In this document: positions 33,369 to 43,803 of the stretch, piece after piece
Layout of the letters: the number at the start of each line of letters is the position of its first letter
Position numbering within the stretch: position 1 is the stretch's first letter
Assembly (NCBI RefSeq): GCF_014336955.1
Contig: NZ_QRAI01000008.1
Span: forward strand, 108,787-172,786
DNA from: Saccharophagus sp. K07
Lineage (GTDB): Bacteria > Pseudomonadota > Gammaproteobacteria > Pseudomonadales > Cellvibrionaceae
Length of the DNA stretch: 64,000 bases
Direction: 5' to 3'
The notes under the pieces: generated by a model
The model's input: only the letters and a program-made list of their open reading frames with translations
Told to the model about the DNA's origin: nothing
Databases searched by the model: none
Program-made: the position numbers and the translations under genes

Positions 33369-34577
33369 CCCACGAATGCTCTGATCTTGTCCGGAGGCGG
33401 TGCCCGAGCTGCTTATCAGGTCGGGGTGCTGCAGGCTTTAGCCGATATTCTTCCGAACCTTCACAATCCATTCCCGATTATCTGCGGTACCTCTGCCGGA
33501 GCTATCAACGCCACAGCCATGGCTGCCCACAAGGGCGAGTTCCGCCAAGCGGCTCTGGCTTTGGCGGAAACCTGGCGCACGCTGGAAGTGGATAAGGTGT
33601 TCCGCTCCCGCGCGCTGGATTTAATGAGTGGCCTGTTCAAAGTCGGAGTTTCCGTTTTTAACGAAGGTGTCGGGCGCGACCGTCCTCTGGCGCTCCTGGA
33701 CAACTCACCGCTGCGTCAACTGCTTACGGATGTCATCCCGTTTGACAACATAGAGCAACGCATAACGGAAGGGCAGTTGCGGGCGATCAGCATTACCGCC
33801 ATGAGTTACAGTTCTGGCGAATCAGTTTCCTTTTTCCAAGGGGCTCCGGATCTGCAGCCTTGGCGCCGCGCGCGCCGACTGGGGCGGCCGACTCGTTTGA
33901 CAGTTGATCATTTGTTGGCATCGTCGGCCATTCCCACCATATTCCCCGCGGTATATCTCGACCGTGAGTACTTCGGCGACGGCGCTATGCGCCAAGTGGC
34001 ACCTATCAGTCCCGCGCTGCATCTGGGAGCGGATCGTTTATTTGTAATTGGTGTGAGCGCCAACCGCAGCCCTTCGCATTGGGGTAAGTCCAAGGTGCCG
34101 CCACGCCACTCGCCATCTATGGCGCAAATCATTGGCCAGATGTTTAACAGCGCTTTCATTGACGCCCTGGAAGGCGATCTGGAACACGTCGAGCGAGTCA
34201 ATGCTTTGTTGGCTCTGATCGATAAAGACCGCTGCCAACAAACAGACCACCTTCGTTCTGTCGAAACATTGGTTATTTCGCCGTCCAAACCCTTGGACAA
34301 AATTGCCGGTCGCCGGGTGCGCGATTTACCAGCGGGACTGCGGTTTTTCCTGCGCCAGACAGGCGCCACTGCGCGCGGCGGCGGTTCAGCGGTAGCGAGC
34401 TATTTGCTATTTTCTCACGGCTATTGCAACGAGCTGATGGAGCTCGGTTATCAGGACGCCATGTGGGAGCGCGAGGCCATCGAGAAATTTTTCGCACCGT
34501 CGTTCGAAAAGTCTGAATCTCCGGCGGATGCCAATTCAGGCAGCGGAAAAAACTCCTCTCCTCTGCGTACTTTTTAA
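33366..34577 (+). CDS. Patatin-like phospholipase
   Basis: This 403-residue serine lipase/acyl hydrolase shows the patatin dyad. The oxyanion loop is SGGGARAAYQVG at the N-terminus, the nucleophile lies in GTSAG near residue 41, and the catalytic Asp in FGDGAMRQ near 202. A basic stretch (RRARRLGRPTRL) precedes the second half. No signal peptide is visible, so it is probably cytoplasmic or membrane-peripheral. The GTG start follows a poly-G Shine-Dalgarno. The last 25 residues are a Ser-rich tail. Confidence 0.87.
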   Translation: MPTNALILSGGGARAAYQVGVLQALADILPNLHNPFPIICGTSAGAINATAMAAHKGEFRQAALALAETWRTLEVDKVFRSRALDLMSGLFKVGVSVFNEGVGRDRPLALLDNSPLRQLLTDVIPFDNIEQRITEGQLRAISITAMSYSSGESVSFFQGAPDLQPWRRARRLGRPTRLTVDHLLASSAIPTIFPAVYLDREYFGDGAMRQVAPISPALHLGADRLFVIGVSANRSPSHWGKSKVPPRHSPSMAQIIGQMFNSAFIDALEGDLEHVERVNALLALIDKDRCQQTDHLRSVETLVISPSKPLDKIAGRRVRDLPAGLRFFLRQTGATARGGGSAVASYLLFSHGYCNELMELGYQDAMWEREAIEKFFAPSFEKSESPADANSGSGKNSSPLRTF

Positions 34578-34668
34578 AAACCATTCCAAGTAGAATTGCT
34601 TGTTAGCGCGCTCAAAGAGAAGTGTGCTAGGGGCGTTTTACATTCAAACAATTGAATTGGGGGTTGGC

Positions 34669-35931
34669 GTGAAAATAGTAAAAGCACTCGCGGTTATTTT
34701 AATCGTGGCGCTGGCGTTGTTTATTGTCGGCGGATATTTCCTGCCTAGGCATGTTGTAGTCGAACGGTCAGTAATGATTGAGAGCGACCCTGCCACTGTA
34801 TTTGAATTTGTGAATGACATTAAAAAGTATCACGCCTGGTCACCCTGGGCGGATATGGATCCAAACATGAAGCTGGAATATTCCGGCCCCGCAACTGGTG
34901 TCGGTGCCGCTATGAGTTGGTCTAGCGAAGTTCCTCAGGTTGGCAAAGGCTCGCAAAAAATCACGGAATCCATTCCGGAAAAACTCGTTGTCTATGAGTT
35001 GGAATTTGATGGCGAAACGGGCAACTCGACTGAGTTCGAGTTAGTACCTCAGTCCGCAGAAACCAAAGTTATCTGGCGTTTCCGCGCAGATTTCGGCGGC
35101 AATCCGGTCAAACGCTATTTTGGTCTGGTGATCGATGATGCGCTTGGAGATATATTCACAGCGGGTTTGGCAAAATTAGAGAATGCGGTGGAAAGTCAGC
35201 CGCGCATTGTGATCGAGGAAATTCACTATAACGTAGGGGATACGCAGTTGACCGGATACTTTGCCTATCCGAGCAATGTAGATAAAGCTCCTGGGGTTTT
35301 AATTGTGCACGAATGGTGGGGCCTCAATGATTACGTGCGCAAACGCGCAAATATGCTGGCAGAACTGGGCTATGTTGCTTTTGCACTGGATATGTACGGT
35401 GATGGCAAAGTGACTGGCCATCCAAAAGAAGCCAACGCCTTTATGATGGAAGTGATCAACAATGCCGAAGCGGCGAAAGCGCGTTTTGATAAAGCCTTGG
35501 AATTGGTGAAAGACCACTCTGCAACCGACGCGGAAAAAATCGCCGCGATCGGCTATTGCTTTGGCGGTGCGGTCGTACTGAGCATGGCGCGTTCGGGTGT
35601 GGATCTGGATGGGGTCGTGAGTTATCACGGATCCCTCGCAGGCTTGGCGCCTATCAATCAGGATCAGGTAAAAGCGCGGTTTATGGTATTTAATGGCGCA
35701 GCCGATCCATTTGTTGCGGAAGAAGCAAAACAAACTTTCAAAGCGGAAATGGACGCAGCAAATCTGCAGTATGAGTTCATCGATTATCCGGGTGCTTTGC
35801 ATGGTTTTACCAATCCGGGTGCGGATGAAAAAGGCGAAGCCTACGGTCTCCCTCTGAAATACGATCCCGCAGCAGACCAGGATTCTTGGCAAAAAACTCA
35901 GGAATTTTTCCGCGCTATTTTTAATCCCTAA
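34669..35931 (+). CDS. SRPBCC domain fused to dienelactone hydrolase
   Basis: I start this 420-residue protein at the GTG at 34669, which has GGGGG 5 nt upstream; it then opens with one membrane helix (AVILIVALALFIVGGYF). Residues of about 30-175 form an SRPBCC/polyketide-cyclase-type pocket (VERSVMIESDPATVFEFVND). Residues of about 185-420 form a dienelactone-hydrolase alpha/beta fold: IVHEWWGLNDYVR, nucleophile Cys in GYCFGGAV, Asp in NGAADPFV and His in ALHGFTNPG, so the triad is complete. Both domains exist as separate proteins in many bacteria; the fused, membrane-anchored form is unusual. The substrate is unknown. Confidence 0.85.
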   Translation: MKIVKALAVILIVALALFIVGGYFLPRHVVVERSVMIESDPATVFEFVNDIKKYHAWSPWADMDPNMKLEYSGPATGVGAAMSWSSEVPQVGKGSQKITESIPEKLVVYELEFDGETGNSTEFELVPQSAETKVIWRFRADFGGNPVKRYFGLVIDDALGDIFTAGLAKLENAVESQPRIVIEEIHYNVGDTQLTGYFAYPSNVDKAPGVLIVHEWWGLNDYVRKRANMLAELGYVAFALDMYGDGKVTGHPKEANAFMMEVINNAEAAKARFDKALELVKDHSATDAEKIAAIGYCFGGAVVLSMARSGVDLDGVVSYHGSLAGLAPINQDQVKARFMVFNGAADPFVAEEAKQTFKAEMDAANLQYEFIDYPGALHGFTNPGADEKGEAYGLPLKYDPAADQDSWQKTQEFFRAIFNP

Positions 35932-35954
35932 TCTTTTAAATCTCTATTCATTTT

Positions 35955-35980
35955 CGCGGCGGATTTTCCGCCGCGTTTCT
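35955..35980 (+). terminator. Intrinsic terminator
   Basis: An 8-bp GC-rich stem (CGCGGCGG and CCGCCGCG) with a 5-nt loop is followed by TTTCTTCC. It ends the transcript of the fusion hydrolase gene. Confidence 0.75.
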
Positions 35981-36002
35981 TCCATTTTTCGTCCGATCTT
36001 TC

Positions 36003-36872
36003 ATGAACAGAACTCACCTGGCAACGCTTGTTTTGTTGTTTTCATCAACGCTTTGGGGGTTGGTGTGGATACCATTGAAAGCGTTGGAAGCGCGGGGAAT
36101 GCACGGCCTATTGTTGATTGCTCTTTGTTATTCCGCAATGGCGATTGTGATATCGCCTTTAGCATGGCGGCATCGTGATTATGTTTTTACTCATCCTCTA
36201 CCTCTTTTGGGAATTTTTCTGGTCGGTGGAGTAGCCAATATCTGTTTTAGCTTGGCCATGATCTATGGCGAAGTGGTGAGAGTGATGGTGCTGTTTTATT
36301 TGCTGCCTGTCTGGGGAGCATTGGGGGGCAAATTTATTTTGGGGGAGAGGACCAATATTTGGCGTTGGCTCGGTGTGGCGCTCGCTATTATGGGCGCGTT
36401 TATTTTATTGGGCGGGTTCGACATTCTGGCGATGCCTCCGAGCTGGCTGGATTTATTGGCCTTGCTTGCGGGAATCTTTTTTGCGATCACCATTATGTTG
36501 TTTCGCGCGGTAAAAACGCTTCCGGTCAGTGTTAAATTGAATTCCTTATTTCTGGGTGGGGCATTGATTTCCGCTGTCGCACTATTGGTGGGTGCTGGCG
36601 GCGAAAAAGGAGAGTTTCCTTCTCTAACGATTATTCTCTGGACATTGTTATATGCGCTGACCTGGTTGTTGCTTGCGAATATCGGCTCTCAATGGGCAAT
36701 GACGCAACTGCCTGCGGGGCGCACATCCATTTTAATGGTGATGGAATTAGTCGCCGCCGTTTTATCGGCAATCTGGATTGGCGGGGAGATTTTGACGCCG
36801 CAGGTTGTGATAGGAGGGCTTTTAATTGTGTCGGCAACGGCAGTGGAAATTTGGCAGGGTGTAACGTCTTAA
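36003..36872 (+). CDS. EamA-family (DMT) transporter
   Basis: This 289-residue protein has ten predicted membrane helices in two EamA repeats: LFSSTLWGLVWIPLKAL near residue 12 and LGVALAIMGAFILLGG near 125, then the second repeat from about 148 to 285. Members export amino acids and other metabolites; the substrate cannot be read from sequence. The start follows the terminator of the previous gene by 22 bp, so its promoter must overlap that region. Confidence 0.85.
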   Translation: MNRTHLATLVLLFSSTLWGLVWIPLKALEARGMHGLLLIALCYSAMAIVISPLAWRHRDYVFTHPLPLLGIFLVGGVANICFSLAMIYGEVVRVMVLFYLLPVWGALGGKFILGERTNIWRWLGVALAIMGAFILLGGFDILAMPPSWLDLLALLAGIFFAITIMLFRAVKTLPVSVKLNSLFLGGALISAVALLVGAGGEKGEFPSLTIILWTLLYALTWLLLANIGSQWAMTQLPAGRTSILMVMELVAAVLSAIWIGGEILTPQVVIGGLLIVSATAVEIWQGVTS

Positions 36873-36905
36873 AGCGACTTCGATTTTTCTGAAATGTCCA
36901 AAAAC

Positions 36906-36935
36906 AAAAAGCCCCCAAAATTGGGGGCTTTTTTT
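36906..36935. terminator. Bidirectional terminator, EamA gene and acnB
   Basis: A stem of AAAAAGCCCCC and GGGGGCTTTTT has A- and T-runs on the two sides. It serves the convergent EamA gene (plus) and acnB (minus), 18 bp from the acnB stop. Confidence 0.9.
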
Positions 36936-36953
36936 GACGTGGAAACCGCAGTT

Positions 36954-39569
36954 TTAGATACGGATTTCTTCGATTTGTGTTGCTGCAATACGTTTGCCTT
37001 CTTCCGCACCTTTTACGAACTGGGCAATTTGATCGAAGTTCATGTAACGGAAAATTTCTCCGCTCATGGAATCAATTTCTTTTGCATAGTTCAGGTACTC
37101 TTCCGGAGTCGGCAAGCGGCCCAGAATACCGCCAACAGCAGCCAGTTCCGCAGAGGTCAGGTACACGTTGGCACCATTACCCAAACGGTTGGGGAAGTTG
37201 CGGGTAGAAGTCGACAGAACAGTTGCACCGTCTGCTACACGCGCTTGGTTACCCATACACAGGGAGCATCCGGGCATTTCTGTGCGCACGCCGTTGCGAC
37301 CGTAGATGTTGTAATAACCTTCTTCCATCAACGTGTGCTGATCCATTTTGGTCGGCGGTGACATCCAGAAGCGGGTTTTCAAACCAGCTTTGTTTTTCTC
37401 CAACAATTTTCCTGCAGCGCGGAAGTGACCGATGTTGGTCATGCACGAACCGATAAAGACTTCGTCAACCTTATCGCCGGCAACTTCGCTCAACAGACGA
37501 GCGTCATCCGGGTCGTTCGGTGCGCAAACGATAGGCTCTTTAATTTCGCTCATGTCGATTTCGATTACGGCGTTGTATTCCGCATCGGCATCGGCTTCCA
37601 ACAATTCCGGGTTGGCCAACCAAGCTTCCATTTTGCGCGCACGGCGCTCCAGAGTTCTCTTATCGCCATAGCCTTCGCTGATCATCCAACGCAACAGCGT
37701 GATGTTGGAAGTCAGGTATTCCGCGATGGTTTCTTTCGACAACTTGATGGTGCAACCCGCAGCAGAACGTTCAGCAGAAGCGTCAGACAATTCGAATGCC
37801 TGTTCTACAGTGAGATTCTCCAGGCCTTCGATTTCCAGGATGCGGCCGGAGAAGACGTTTTTCTTGCCTTTCTTCTCGACGGTCAACAAACCTTGTTTGA
37901 TGGCGTAATAGGGGATTGCATGCACCAGATCGCGCAAGGTGATGCCGGGCTGCATCTGACCTTTGAAGCGCACCAGAACAGATTCCGGCATATCCAGCGG
38001 CATTACACCTGTAGCGGCTGCGAACGCCACCAGACCGGAACCTGCAGGGAAGGAAATACCAATCGGGAAGCGGGTATGGCTGTCGCCGCCGGTACCAACG
38101 GTGTCAGGCAGCAACATGCGGTTCAACCAGCTGTGGATGATGCCGTCGCCAGGACGCAGAGACACACCGCCGCGGGTCATGATGAAGTCGGGCAGAGTGT
38201 GCTGAGTTTCAATATCAACCGGCTTCGGATACGCAGCGGTGTGACAGAAAGACTGCATAACCAAGTCAGCTGAGAAGCCCAAGCAAGCGAGGTCTTTCAG
38301 TTCGTCGCGGGTCATAGGACCAGTGGTGTCCTGCGAACCCACAGTGGTCATACGTGGCTCGCAGTAGGTGCCGGGACGGATGCCCTGAACACCGCAAGCT
38401 CGACCAACCATTTTTTGCGCCAGGGTGAAGCCCTTGCCTGTGTCGGCAGGCGCAGCAGGTGTGCGGAACAATGTAGAGGGTGGCAGACCCAGGCTCTCAC
38501 GCGCTTTGGCAGTCAGGCCGCGACCGATAATCAGGTTGATACGGCCACCAGCGCGGACTTCGTCGAGCAGCACGTCGGACTTCAATTCGAACTCGCTGAT
38601 CACTTCACCTTTCTCATTGAGGATCTTGCCGTCGAATACGCGGATCTCAATGACGTCGCCCATGTTGATTTGCTCAACCGGGGCTTCGAATACCAGGGCA
38701 CCGGCATCTTCCATAGTGTTGTAGAAGATCGGCGCAACTTTTCCGCCGATGCAGATACCGCCGCCGCGCTTGTTGGGAACGCCGGAGATATCGTCACCGA
38801 AGTACCACAACACGGAGTTGGTAGCAGATTTACGGGAAGAACCTGTACCTACAACGTCACCGACAAATGCGACGGGCAGACCCTTGGCTTTGATTGCTTC
38901 GATTTGCTTCAGCGGACCTTTTACACCGGGCTCGTCAGGGGTAATGCCATCGCGCGCCATTTTGTACATGGCCAGGGCGTGGAGCGGGATGTCGGGACGG
39001 CTCCAGGCATCAGGAGCAGGGGAGAGATCATCGGTATTGGTTTCGCCGGTCACTTTGAACACAGCGACCTTGATGCTTTCTGCCAGGGCAGGCTTTTGGG
39101 TAAACCATTCGCCTTCTGCCCAGCTTTGCAGAACTGCTTGTGCATGCGAGTTGCCTTTTTTAGCTCGCTCTTCCACGTCGTGGAAAGAATCGAACATCAG
39201 CAGGGTGTGCTTGAGTTCTTCTGCGGCAAAAGGCGCGTATTGGGCGTGATCCAGCAGCTCAACAAGGGTTTCGATGTTGTAGCCACCGTGCATATTGCCG
39301 AGCAGTTTGATGGCGTGTTGGGCATCGATCAATGGAGAAGTGGCTTCGCCTTTGACGATAGCGGTCAGGAACCCAGCTTTTACATAAGCTGCTTCGTCCA
39401 CGCCGGGCGGTACTCGCTCGGTAATCAGCTCCACCAAGGTAGCCTCTTCACCCTTGGGCGGGTTTTTCAGCAGCTCAACCAGTTCCGCAACCTGTTCTGG
39501 TGAAAGGGGTTTGGGGGGAATGCCTAGGGCAGCACGTTCGGCAACGTGTTTACGGTAAGCTTCGAGCAC
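36954..39569 (-). CDS. acnB: Aconitate hydratase B
   Basis: This 871-residue enzyme isomerises citrate to isocitrate in the TCA cycle (and acts on 2-methyl-cis-aconitate) using a [4Fe-4S] cluster. The HEAT-like domain 5 leads ([14 protein letters not shown]), then domain 4 with [19 protein letters not shown], then domains 1-3 with [17 protein letters not shown]. The cluster Cys are seen in [12 protein letters not shown] and in [10 protein letters not shown] start at the GTG at 39569, which has AGAGGA 7 nt upstream and matches the E. coli AcnB opening; the frame is open to 39623. AcnB apoprotein is known to bind mRNA, and the leader is structured here. Confidence 0.95.
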   Translation of the reverse strand: MLEAYRKHVAERAALGIPPKPLSPEQVAELVELLKNPPKGEEATLVELITERVPPGVDEAAYVKAGFLTAIVKGEATSPLIDAQHAIKLLGNMHGGYNIETLVELLDHAQYAPFAAEELKHTLLMFDSFHDVEERAKKGNSHAQAVLQSWAEGEWFTQKPALAESIKVAVFKVTGETNTDDLSPAPDAWSRPDIPLHALAMYKMARDGITPDEPGVKGPLKQIEAIKAKGLPVAFVGDVVGTGSSRKSATNSVLWYFGDDISGVPNKRGGGICIGGKVAPIFYNTMEDAGALVFEAPVEQINMGDVIEIRVFDGKILNEKGEVISEFELKSDVLLDEVRAGGRINLIIGRGLTAKARESLGLPPSTLFRTPAAPADTGKGFTLAQKMVGRACGVQGIRPGTYCEPRMTTVGSQDTTGPMTRDELKDLACLGFSADLVMQSFCHTAAYPKPVDIETQHTLPDFIMTRGGVSLRPGDGIIHSWLNRMLLPDTVGTGGDSHTRFPIGISFPAGSGLVAFAAATGVMPLDMPESVLVRFKGQMQPGITLRDLVHAIPYYAIKQGLLTVEKKGKKNVFSGRILEIEGLENLTVEQAFELSDASAERSAAGCTIKLSKETIAEYLTSNITLLRWMISEGYGDKRTLERRARKMEAWLANPELLEADADAEYNAVIEIDMSEIKEPIVCAPNDPDDARLLSEVAGDKVDEVFIGSCMTNIGHFRAAGKLLEKNKAGLKTRFWMSPPTKMDQHTLMEEGYYNIYGRNGVRTEMPGCSLCMGNQARVADGATVLSTSTRNFPNRLGNGANVYLTSAELAAVGGILGRLPTPEEYLNYAKEIDSMSGEIFRYMNFDQIAQFVKGAEEGKRIAATQIEEIRI

Positions 39570-40001
39570 TGGGAAATCCTCTATTGAATGGGGGTTTACT
39601 CGCCATAACAGGATCGCTGCCAAGCGAGGCTATCGATAAGCGTATCGATGGGGCGGGCCTTAGACCGCAAGGTGCGGCCCGGTGGGCGGGCCTTTTTTCG
39701 GGCGCGAATTCTACACTATACGCGCCAGCGCTGTTAAGCGGGCTCGTCGACTGCGATTCGCCAGATTTTGCTCCTCTATTCTAGCAACGCCAAAAGTTCT
39801 TGCTGTCCGGCGCTGTGGCTGTGTCGCTCGTTCCCGCTTTTGGTAGGCCCAACTGGCATATCTGTGGTACCATCGCCGGCTTTTAATGACCGCATGAAGC
39901 TCGCCGACCAAAGCTTTGTCAGTAATGACGTTTTATTTGGCCGAGAGCTTCGTCCGTCCTCCAATTTTCTGCGTAATTGACAATAAGGAATGCCTGGGCT
40001 C
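39570..40001. promoter_or_regulatory. Structured acnB leader and acnB-gyrA intergenic region
   Basis: This 432-bp gap separates divergent acnB and gyrA. On the minus strand a candidate -10 (TATAGT, 39720-39715) is flanked by the inverted repeat GGCGCG (39701) and CGCGCC (39721). Downstream in the acnB leader lie two copies of GGCCCGCCC flanking a CGGGCC, and a hairpin of ATCGATA/TATCGAT at 39632-39649. On the plus strand a TGTGGTACCAT extended -10-like element occurs near 39866-39876 and may serve gyrA, without a good -35. No small gene is evident. Confidence 0.4.
39676..39698 (+). terminator. Plus-strand terminator-like hairpin inside the acnB leader
   Basis: A 6-bp stem (GGCCCG and CGGGCC) with a 5-nt loop is followed by six T on the plus strand. 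No plus-strand gene precedes it, as acnB runs the other way. It could end an antisense RNA or be part of the acnB leader fold. Confidence 0.5.
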
Positions 40002-42563
40002 ATGGGCGAAATCGCAAAAGAAATTCTTCCCGTCAATATCGAAGACGAACTTAAACAATCCTATTTAGATTACGCCATGAGCGTTATCGTCGGGCGCGCC
40101 TTGCCCGATGTGCGCGACGGTTTGAAGCCGGTGCATCGCCGCGTGTTATTTGCGATGAATGAGCTCGGCAATGATTACAACAAGCCATACAAAAAATCTG
40201 CTCGTGTGGTGGGTGACGTTATAGGTAAATACCACCCGCACGGCGACTCGGCGGTATACGACACCATAGTCCGTATGGCGCAGCCGTTTTCTCTGCGCTA
40301 CACCCTGGTCGATGGACAAGGTAACTTCGGTTCGATCGACGGCGACAGCGCTGCGGCCATGCGATATACCGAAATTCGCATGTCGAAAATCGCTCACGAA
40401 CTCTTGGCCGACCTCGATAAAGAAACCGTCGACTTTGTGCCCAACTACGACGGCCAGGAGCAGATTCCGGATGTTTTACCTACCCGTGTTCCCAATCTGC
40501 TGGTCAACGGCTCTTCGGGGATTGCGGTGGGTATGGCCACCAATATTCCGCCGCATAATTTGCGCGAAGTCATCAAGGCGTGCATTGCGCTGATCGACAA
40601 CCCCGATTTGACCATCGATGATTTGATGGAATATGTCCCCGGCCCGGATTTTCCCACTGCCGGCATCATCAATGGCCGCGCCGGTATAGTTGAAGCTTAT
40701 CGCACCGGTCGTGGACGTATTTACGTGCGCGCCCGTGCTGAAGTCGTTACTGACGAAAAAACCAATCGCGAAACCATCGTCATTCACGAGATTCCTTACC
40801 AGGTCAACAAAGCGCGTTTGATTGAGAAAATCGCCGAGCTGGTAAAAGAGAAAAAGATCGAAGGCATCTCGGAAATCCGCGACGAATCCGATAAAGACGG
40901 CTTGCGCGTCGTTATCGAAATCAAGCGCGGTGATATGGGTGAGGTTGTGCTGAACAATCTTTATTCCCAGACGCAAATGGAAACCGTATTTGGCATCAAT
41001 ATGGTGGCTCTGGTCGATGGCCAGCCGCGCCTGTTGAACTTGCTGGAAATGCTCGAGCTGTTTATCCGCCACCGCCGCGAAGTGGTTACGCGTCGCACGG
41101 TCTATCTGTTGCGCAAGGCGCGCGAGCGCGGTCATGTGTTGGAAGGTTTGGCCATTGCCATTGCCAATATCGACGAGGTCATTGCACTGATCAAACAATC
41201 CTCTACGCCTGCGGATGCGCGTGAGGCTTTGATTGCGAAAGGTTGGCCAGTGTCGGTGGTCAGCCAATTCCTGGATCGCGCAGGCGCAGGCGCTTGCCGT
41301 CCGGATGATCTGGAGCCGCAATACGGCTTGCGCGAGGGGCACTACTATTTGTCACCTGTGCAGGCCAAAGCAATTCTCGATTTGCAATTGCATCGTTTGA
41401 CCGGCATGGAGCACGACAAGCTGCTCGCCGAGTACGAAGAAAAACTCAATCAAATCGCCGAGTACCTGGAAATTCTGGGCAATCCTGTGCGTTTGATGGA
41501 AGTTATCCGCGAAGAACTGGAAGCGATCGAGCGCGATTACGGCGACGAGCGCCGTACTGAGGTGCAAACATCCCGCTCAGATCTGACGCACGAAGATTTG
41601 ATCAACGAAGAAGATCGCGTCGTTACCATTTCTCACCTGGGCTACGCCAAGAGCCAGCCGCTGGATGCCTATCAGGCACAGCGTCGCGGCGGCATGGGTA
41701 AAGCCGCAACTGCGGTGAAAGATGAAGACTTTGTCGAACACCTACTTATTGCCAATACGCACGACTATCTTTTGTGCTTCACCAATATGGGCAAGGTGTT
41801 TTGGTTAAAGGTCTATCAAATTCCGATCGCCAGCCGCACCTCGCGCGGCCGCCCTATGGTCAACTTGTTGCCACTGGAGGAAGGTGAGCGCATTACCGCC
41901 ATTCTGCCGGTCAAAGAATTCGACGAGAATCGTTTTATTTTCATGGCTACTGCGCTGGGTACGGTGAAGAAGACTCCGTTGGAGCAGTTCTCCCGTCCAC
42001 GCAGTGTTGGCTTGCGCGCAATCGAATTGGATGAAGGCGACGTGCTGGTAGGTACCGCCATCACCGACGGCAGTCGCGACGTGATTCTGTTTGCTTCCAA
42101 CGGCAAGGCTGCTCGTTTCAGCGAAGCGCAAGTGCGCTCCATGGGACGTATTTCCCGCGGTGTGCGCGGAATTCGCCTGGAAGAAGGGCACAAAGTTATT
42201 TCCATGGTGATCCCACAGGAAAACGGCAAAGTGCTGACCGTGAGCGAGACCGGCTACGGCAAACGCACCCAGGTAGAGGATTTCCCGAAGAAAGGACGTG
42301 GATCTCAAGGCGTTATCGCGCAGCAAACTACCGAGCGCAACGGCGCTTTGGTTGGCGCGGTGCAAGTTTTTGATGGCGATGAGATTATGTTGATATCCGA
42401 CCAGGGAACCTTGGTGCGCACGCGTGCGGATGAAGTTTCGCTGTTGAGCCGTAACACTCAAGGCGTGCGACTCATTAAGACTAAGGAAGGGGAGAGAATT
42501 GTGGGGCTGCAGCGTATTGAAGAGCAGTCCGACGAGGATGGTGAAGTAATCGCCGAAGAGTAA
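40002..42563 (+). CDS. gyrA: DNA gyrase subunit A
   Basis: This 853-residue subunit breaks and rejoins DNA during ATP-driven supercoiling. From the start at 40002 ([18 protein letters not shown]), numbering equals E. coli: the catalytic Tyr is 122 (AAMRYTEIR). The quinolone-resistance region reads [13 protein letters not shown] with Ser83 and Asp87, the wild-type, susceptible-type residues. The C-terminal beta-pinwheel contains the gyrase box QRRGGMGK near 560. An upstream in-frame ATG at 39990 directly abuts AAGGA and is less likely. The C-terminal acidic tail ([12 protein letters not shown]) is typical of gammaproteobacteria. Confidence 0.97.
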   Translation: MGEIAKEILPVNIEDELKQSYLDYAMSVIVGRALPDVRDGLKPVHRRVLFAMNELGNDYNKPYKKSARVVGDVIGKYHPHGDSAVYDTIVRMAQPFSLRYTLVDGQGNFGSIDGDSAAAMRYTEIRMSKIAHELLADLDKETVDFVPNYDGQEQIPDVLPTRVPNLLVNGSSGIAVGMATNIPPHNLREVIKACIALIDNPDLTIDDLMEYVPGPDFPTAGIINGRAGIVEAYRTGRGRIYVRARAEVVTDEKTNRETIVIHEIPYQVNKARLIEKIAELVKEKKIEGISEIRDESDKDGLRVVIEIKRGDMGEVVLNNLYSQTQMETVFGINMVALVDGQPRLLNLLEMLELFIRHRREVVTRRTVYLLRKARERGHVLEGLAIAIANIDEVIALIKQSSTPADAREALIAKGWPVSVVSQFLDRAGAGACRPDDLEPQYGLREGHYYLSPVQAKAILDLQLHRLTGMEHDKLLAEYEEKLNQIAEYLEILGNPVRLMEVIREELEAIERDYGDERRTEVQTSRSDLTHEDLINEEDRVVTISHLGYAKSQPLDAYQAQRRGGMGKAATAVKDEDFVEHLLIANTHDYLLCFTNMGKVFWLKVYQIPIASRTSRGRPMVNLLPLEEGERITAILPVKEFDENRFIFMATALGTVKKTPLEQFSRPRSVGLRAIELDEGDVLVGTAITDGSRDVILFASNGKAARFSEAQVRSMGRISRGVRGIRLEEGHKVISMVIPQENGKVLTVSETGYGKRTQVEDFPKKGRGSQGVIAQQTTERNGALVGAVQVFDGDEIMLISDQGTLVRTRADEVSLLSRNTQGVRLIKTKEGERIVGLQRIEEQSDEDGEVIAEE

Positions 42564-42575
42564 CCATTATTTGAT

Positions 42576-42614
42576 GCTATCGGCAGCCGAGCGCAAGCGA
42601 GATCTGTCGATAGC
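42576..42614 (+). promoter_or_regulatory. Inverted repeat between gyrA and pheA
   Basis: GCTATCG at 42576 and CGATAGC at 42608 form a 7-bp stem around a 25-nt loop, 17 bp before the pheA start. No T-run follows. It may be a weak leader hairpin. Confidence 0.3.
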
Positions 42615-42631
42615 GATTGAGAGATTCCGAC

Positions 42632-43762
42632 GTGAGTCAGACCGACCAACCCGGCGGCGAACAGACCGCCACTGAGAAAGAACTGTTGGCACAGCTGCGC
42701 GACAAGATCGACGAGATCGATGCGAAGATCGGCGATTTGATCAGCGCCCGCGCTGTCTGCGCCCAAGAGGTCGCCGAAATTAAAAAGCGTTTCAGCCCGG
42801 GTGAAATGCCGATTTTTTATCGTCCCGAGCGCGAGGCGCAGGTGTTGCGGCGGGCGATGGAGCGCAACAAAGGGCCTCTGAACAATGAAGAAATTGCCCG
42901 TCTGTTTCGCGAAATCATGTCGGCCTGTCTGGCGTTGGAAAATCCCATCAAGGTTGCTTATTTAGGTCCCGAAGGGACTTTTACCCAACAGGCAGCACTC
43001 AAGCATTTTGGCCACTCGGCAATTACTGTTTCCCTGCCGGCCATTGATGATGTGTTCCGTGAAGTCGAAGCGGGCGCCGCTCAATTTGGTGTAGTGCCGG
43101 TCGAAAATTCTACTGGTGGAATCGTTGCCCACACGCTGGACAACTTTATGGATTCCAATCTCAAGATCTGCGGTGAAGTGGTACTGCGAATTCACCATCA
43201 TTTGATGGTCTCTGACATCACCAAGATCGACAAAATCTCCCGCATTTATTCCCACTCACAATCATTTGCCCAATGTCGCAAATGGTTGGAAGCGCATTAT
43301 CCAAACGCGGAAAAAGTCCCGGTCAATAGCAATGCCGAGGCGGCAAAACGCATCAAGAGCGAATGGAATTCGGCTGCAATCGCCGGCGATATGGCGGCAA
43401 AACTTTACGGCCTCACGATTTTGTCCAGCAACATTGAGGACCGTCCGGACAACGCCACGCGTTTTCTGATTATTGGTGCGCAGGATGCCGCGCCCAGTGG
43501 CGACGACAAAACATCACTGGTGGTTTCCATGCGCAACGAGCCGGGAGCGCTGCACAACCTGCTCGAACCCTTTCGGCGGTTTAATATCGACTTAACTCGA
43601 GTGGAAACACGTCCGTCACAAACAGGGCCTTGGACTTACGTATTCTTTTTGGATTTTGTCGGGCATCAACAAGATAGCAATGTGAGCGCCGCTTTAGCGG
43701 AAGTGGCTAGAAATGCCTCGGATTTGAAGATTTTGGGTTCCTATCCCAAAGGGGTGCTTTAA
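42632..43762 (+). CDS. pheA: Chorismate mutase/prephenate dehydratase (P-protein)
   Basis: This 376-residue bifunctional enzyme makes phenylpyruvate from chorismate. Residues 15-100 are the AroQ mutase (LRDKIDEIDAKIGDLISARA, FYRPEREAQVLRR). Residues 105-285 are the dehydratase (VAYLGPEGTFTQQAALKHFG, VVPVENSTGG), and residues of about 295-376 the ACT domain (SLVVSMRNEPGALHNLLEPF, RVETRPSQTGPW) that binds phenylalanine for feedback control. The GTG at 42632 follows GAGAG by 8 nt; a TTG at 42617 is an alternative. In Pseudomonas serC lies between gyrA and pheA; here the two are 68 bp apart without it. Confidence 0.95.
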   Translation: MSQTDQPGGEQTATEKELLAQLRDKIDEIDAKIGDLISARAVCAQEVAEIKKRFSPGEMPIFYRPEREAQVLRRAMERNKGPLNNEEIARLFREIMSACLALENPIKVAYLGPEGTFTQQAALKHFGHSAITVSLPAIDDVFREVEAGAAQFGVVPVENSTGGIVAHTLDNFMDSNLKICGEVVLRIHHHLMVSDITKIDKISRIYSHSQSFAQCRKWLEAHYPNAEKVPVNSNAEAAKRIKSEWNSAAIAGDMAAKLYGLTILSSNIEDRPDNATRFLIIGAQDAAPSGDDKTSLVVSMRNEPGALHNLLEPFRRFNIDLTRVETRPSQTGPWTYVFFLDFVGHQQDSNVSAALAEVARNASDLKILGSYPKGVL

Positions 43763-43803
43763 GCAGCCCTGCCAAATCATCTATTGGAAATGCCTCTGAG
43801 CAG

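Noticed and set aside
37425..39503. Long plus-strand frames (282 and 362 codons) antisense to acnB
   Set aside because: AcnB is full length and conserved on the other strand; the antisense frames are low-complexity by-products of its codon bias.
40236..40265. Possible quinolone-resistance mutation in gyrA
   Set aside because: Positions 83 and 87 are Ser and Asp, the wild-type residues.
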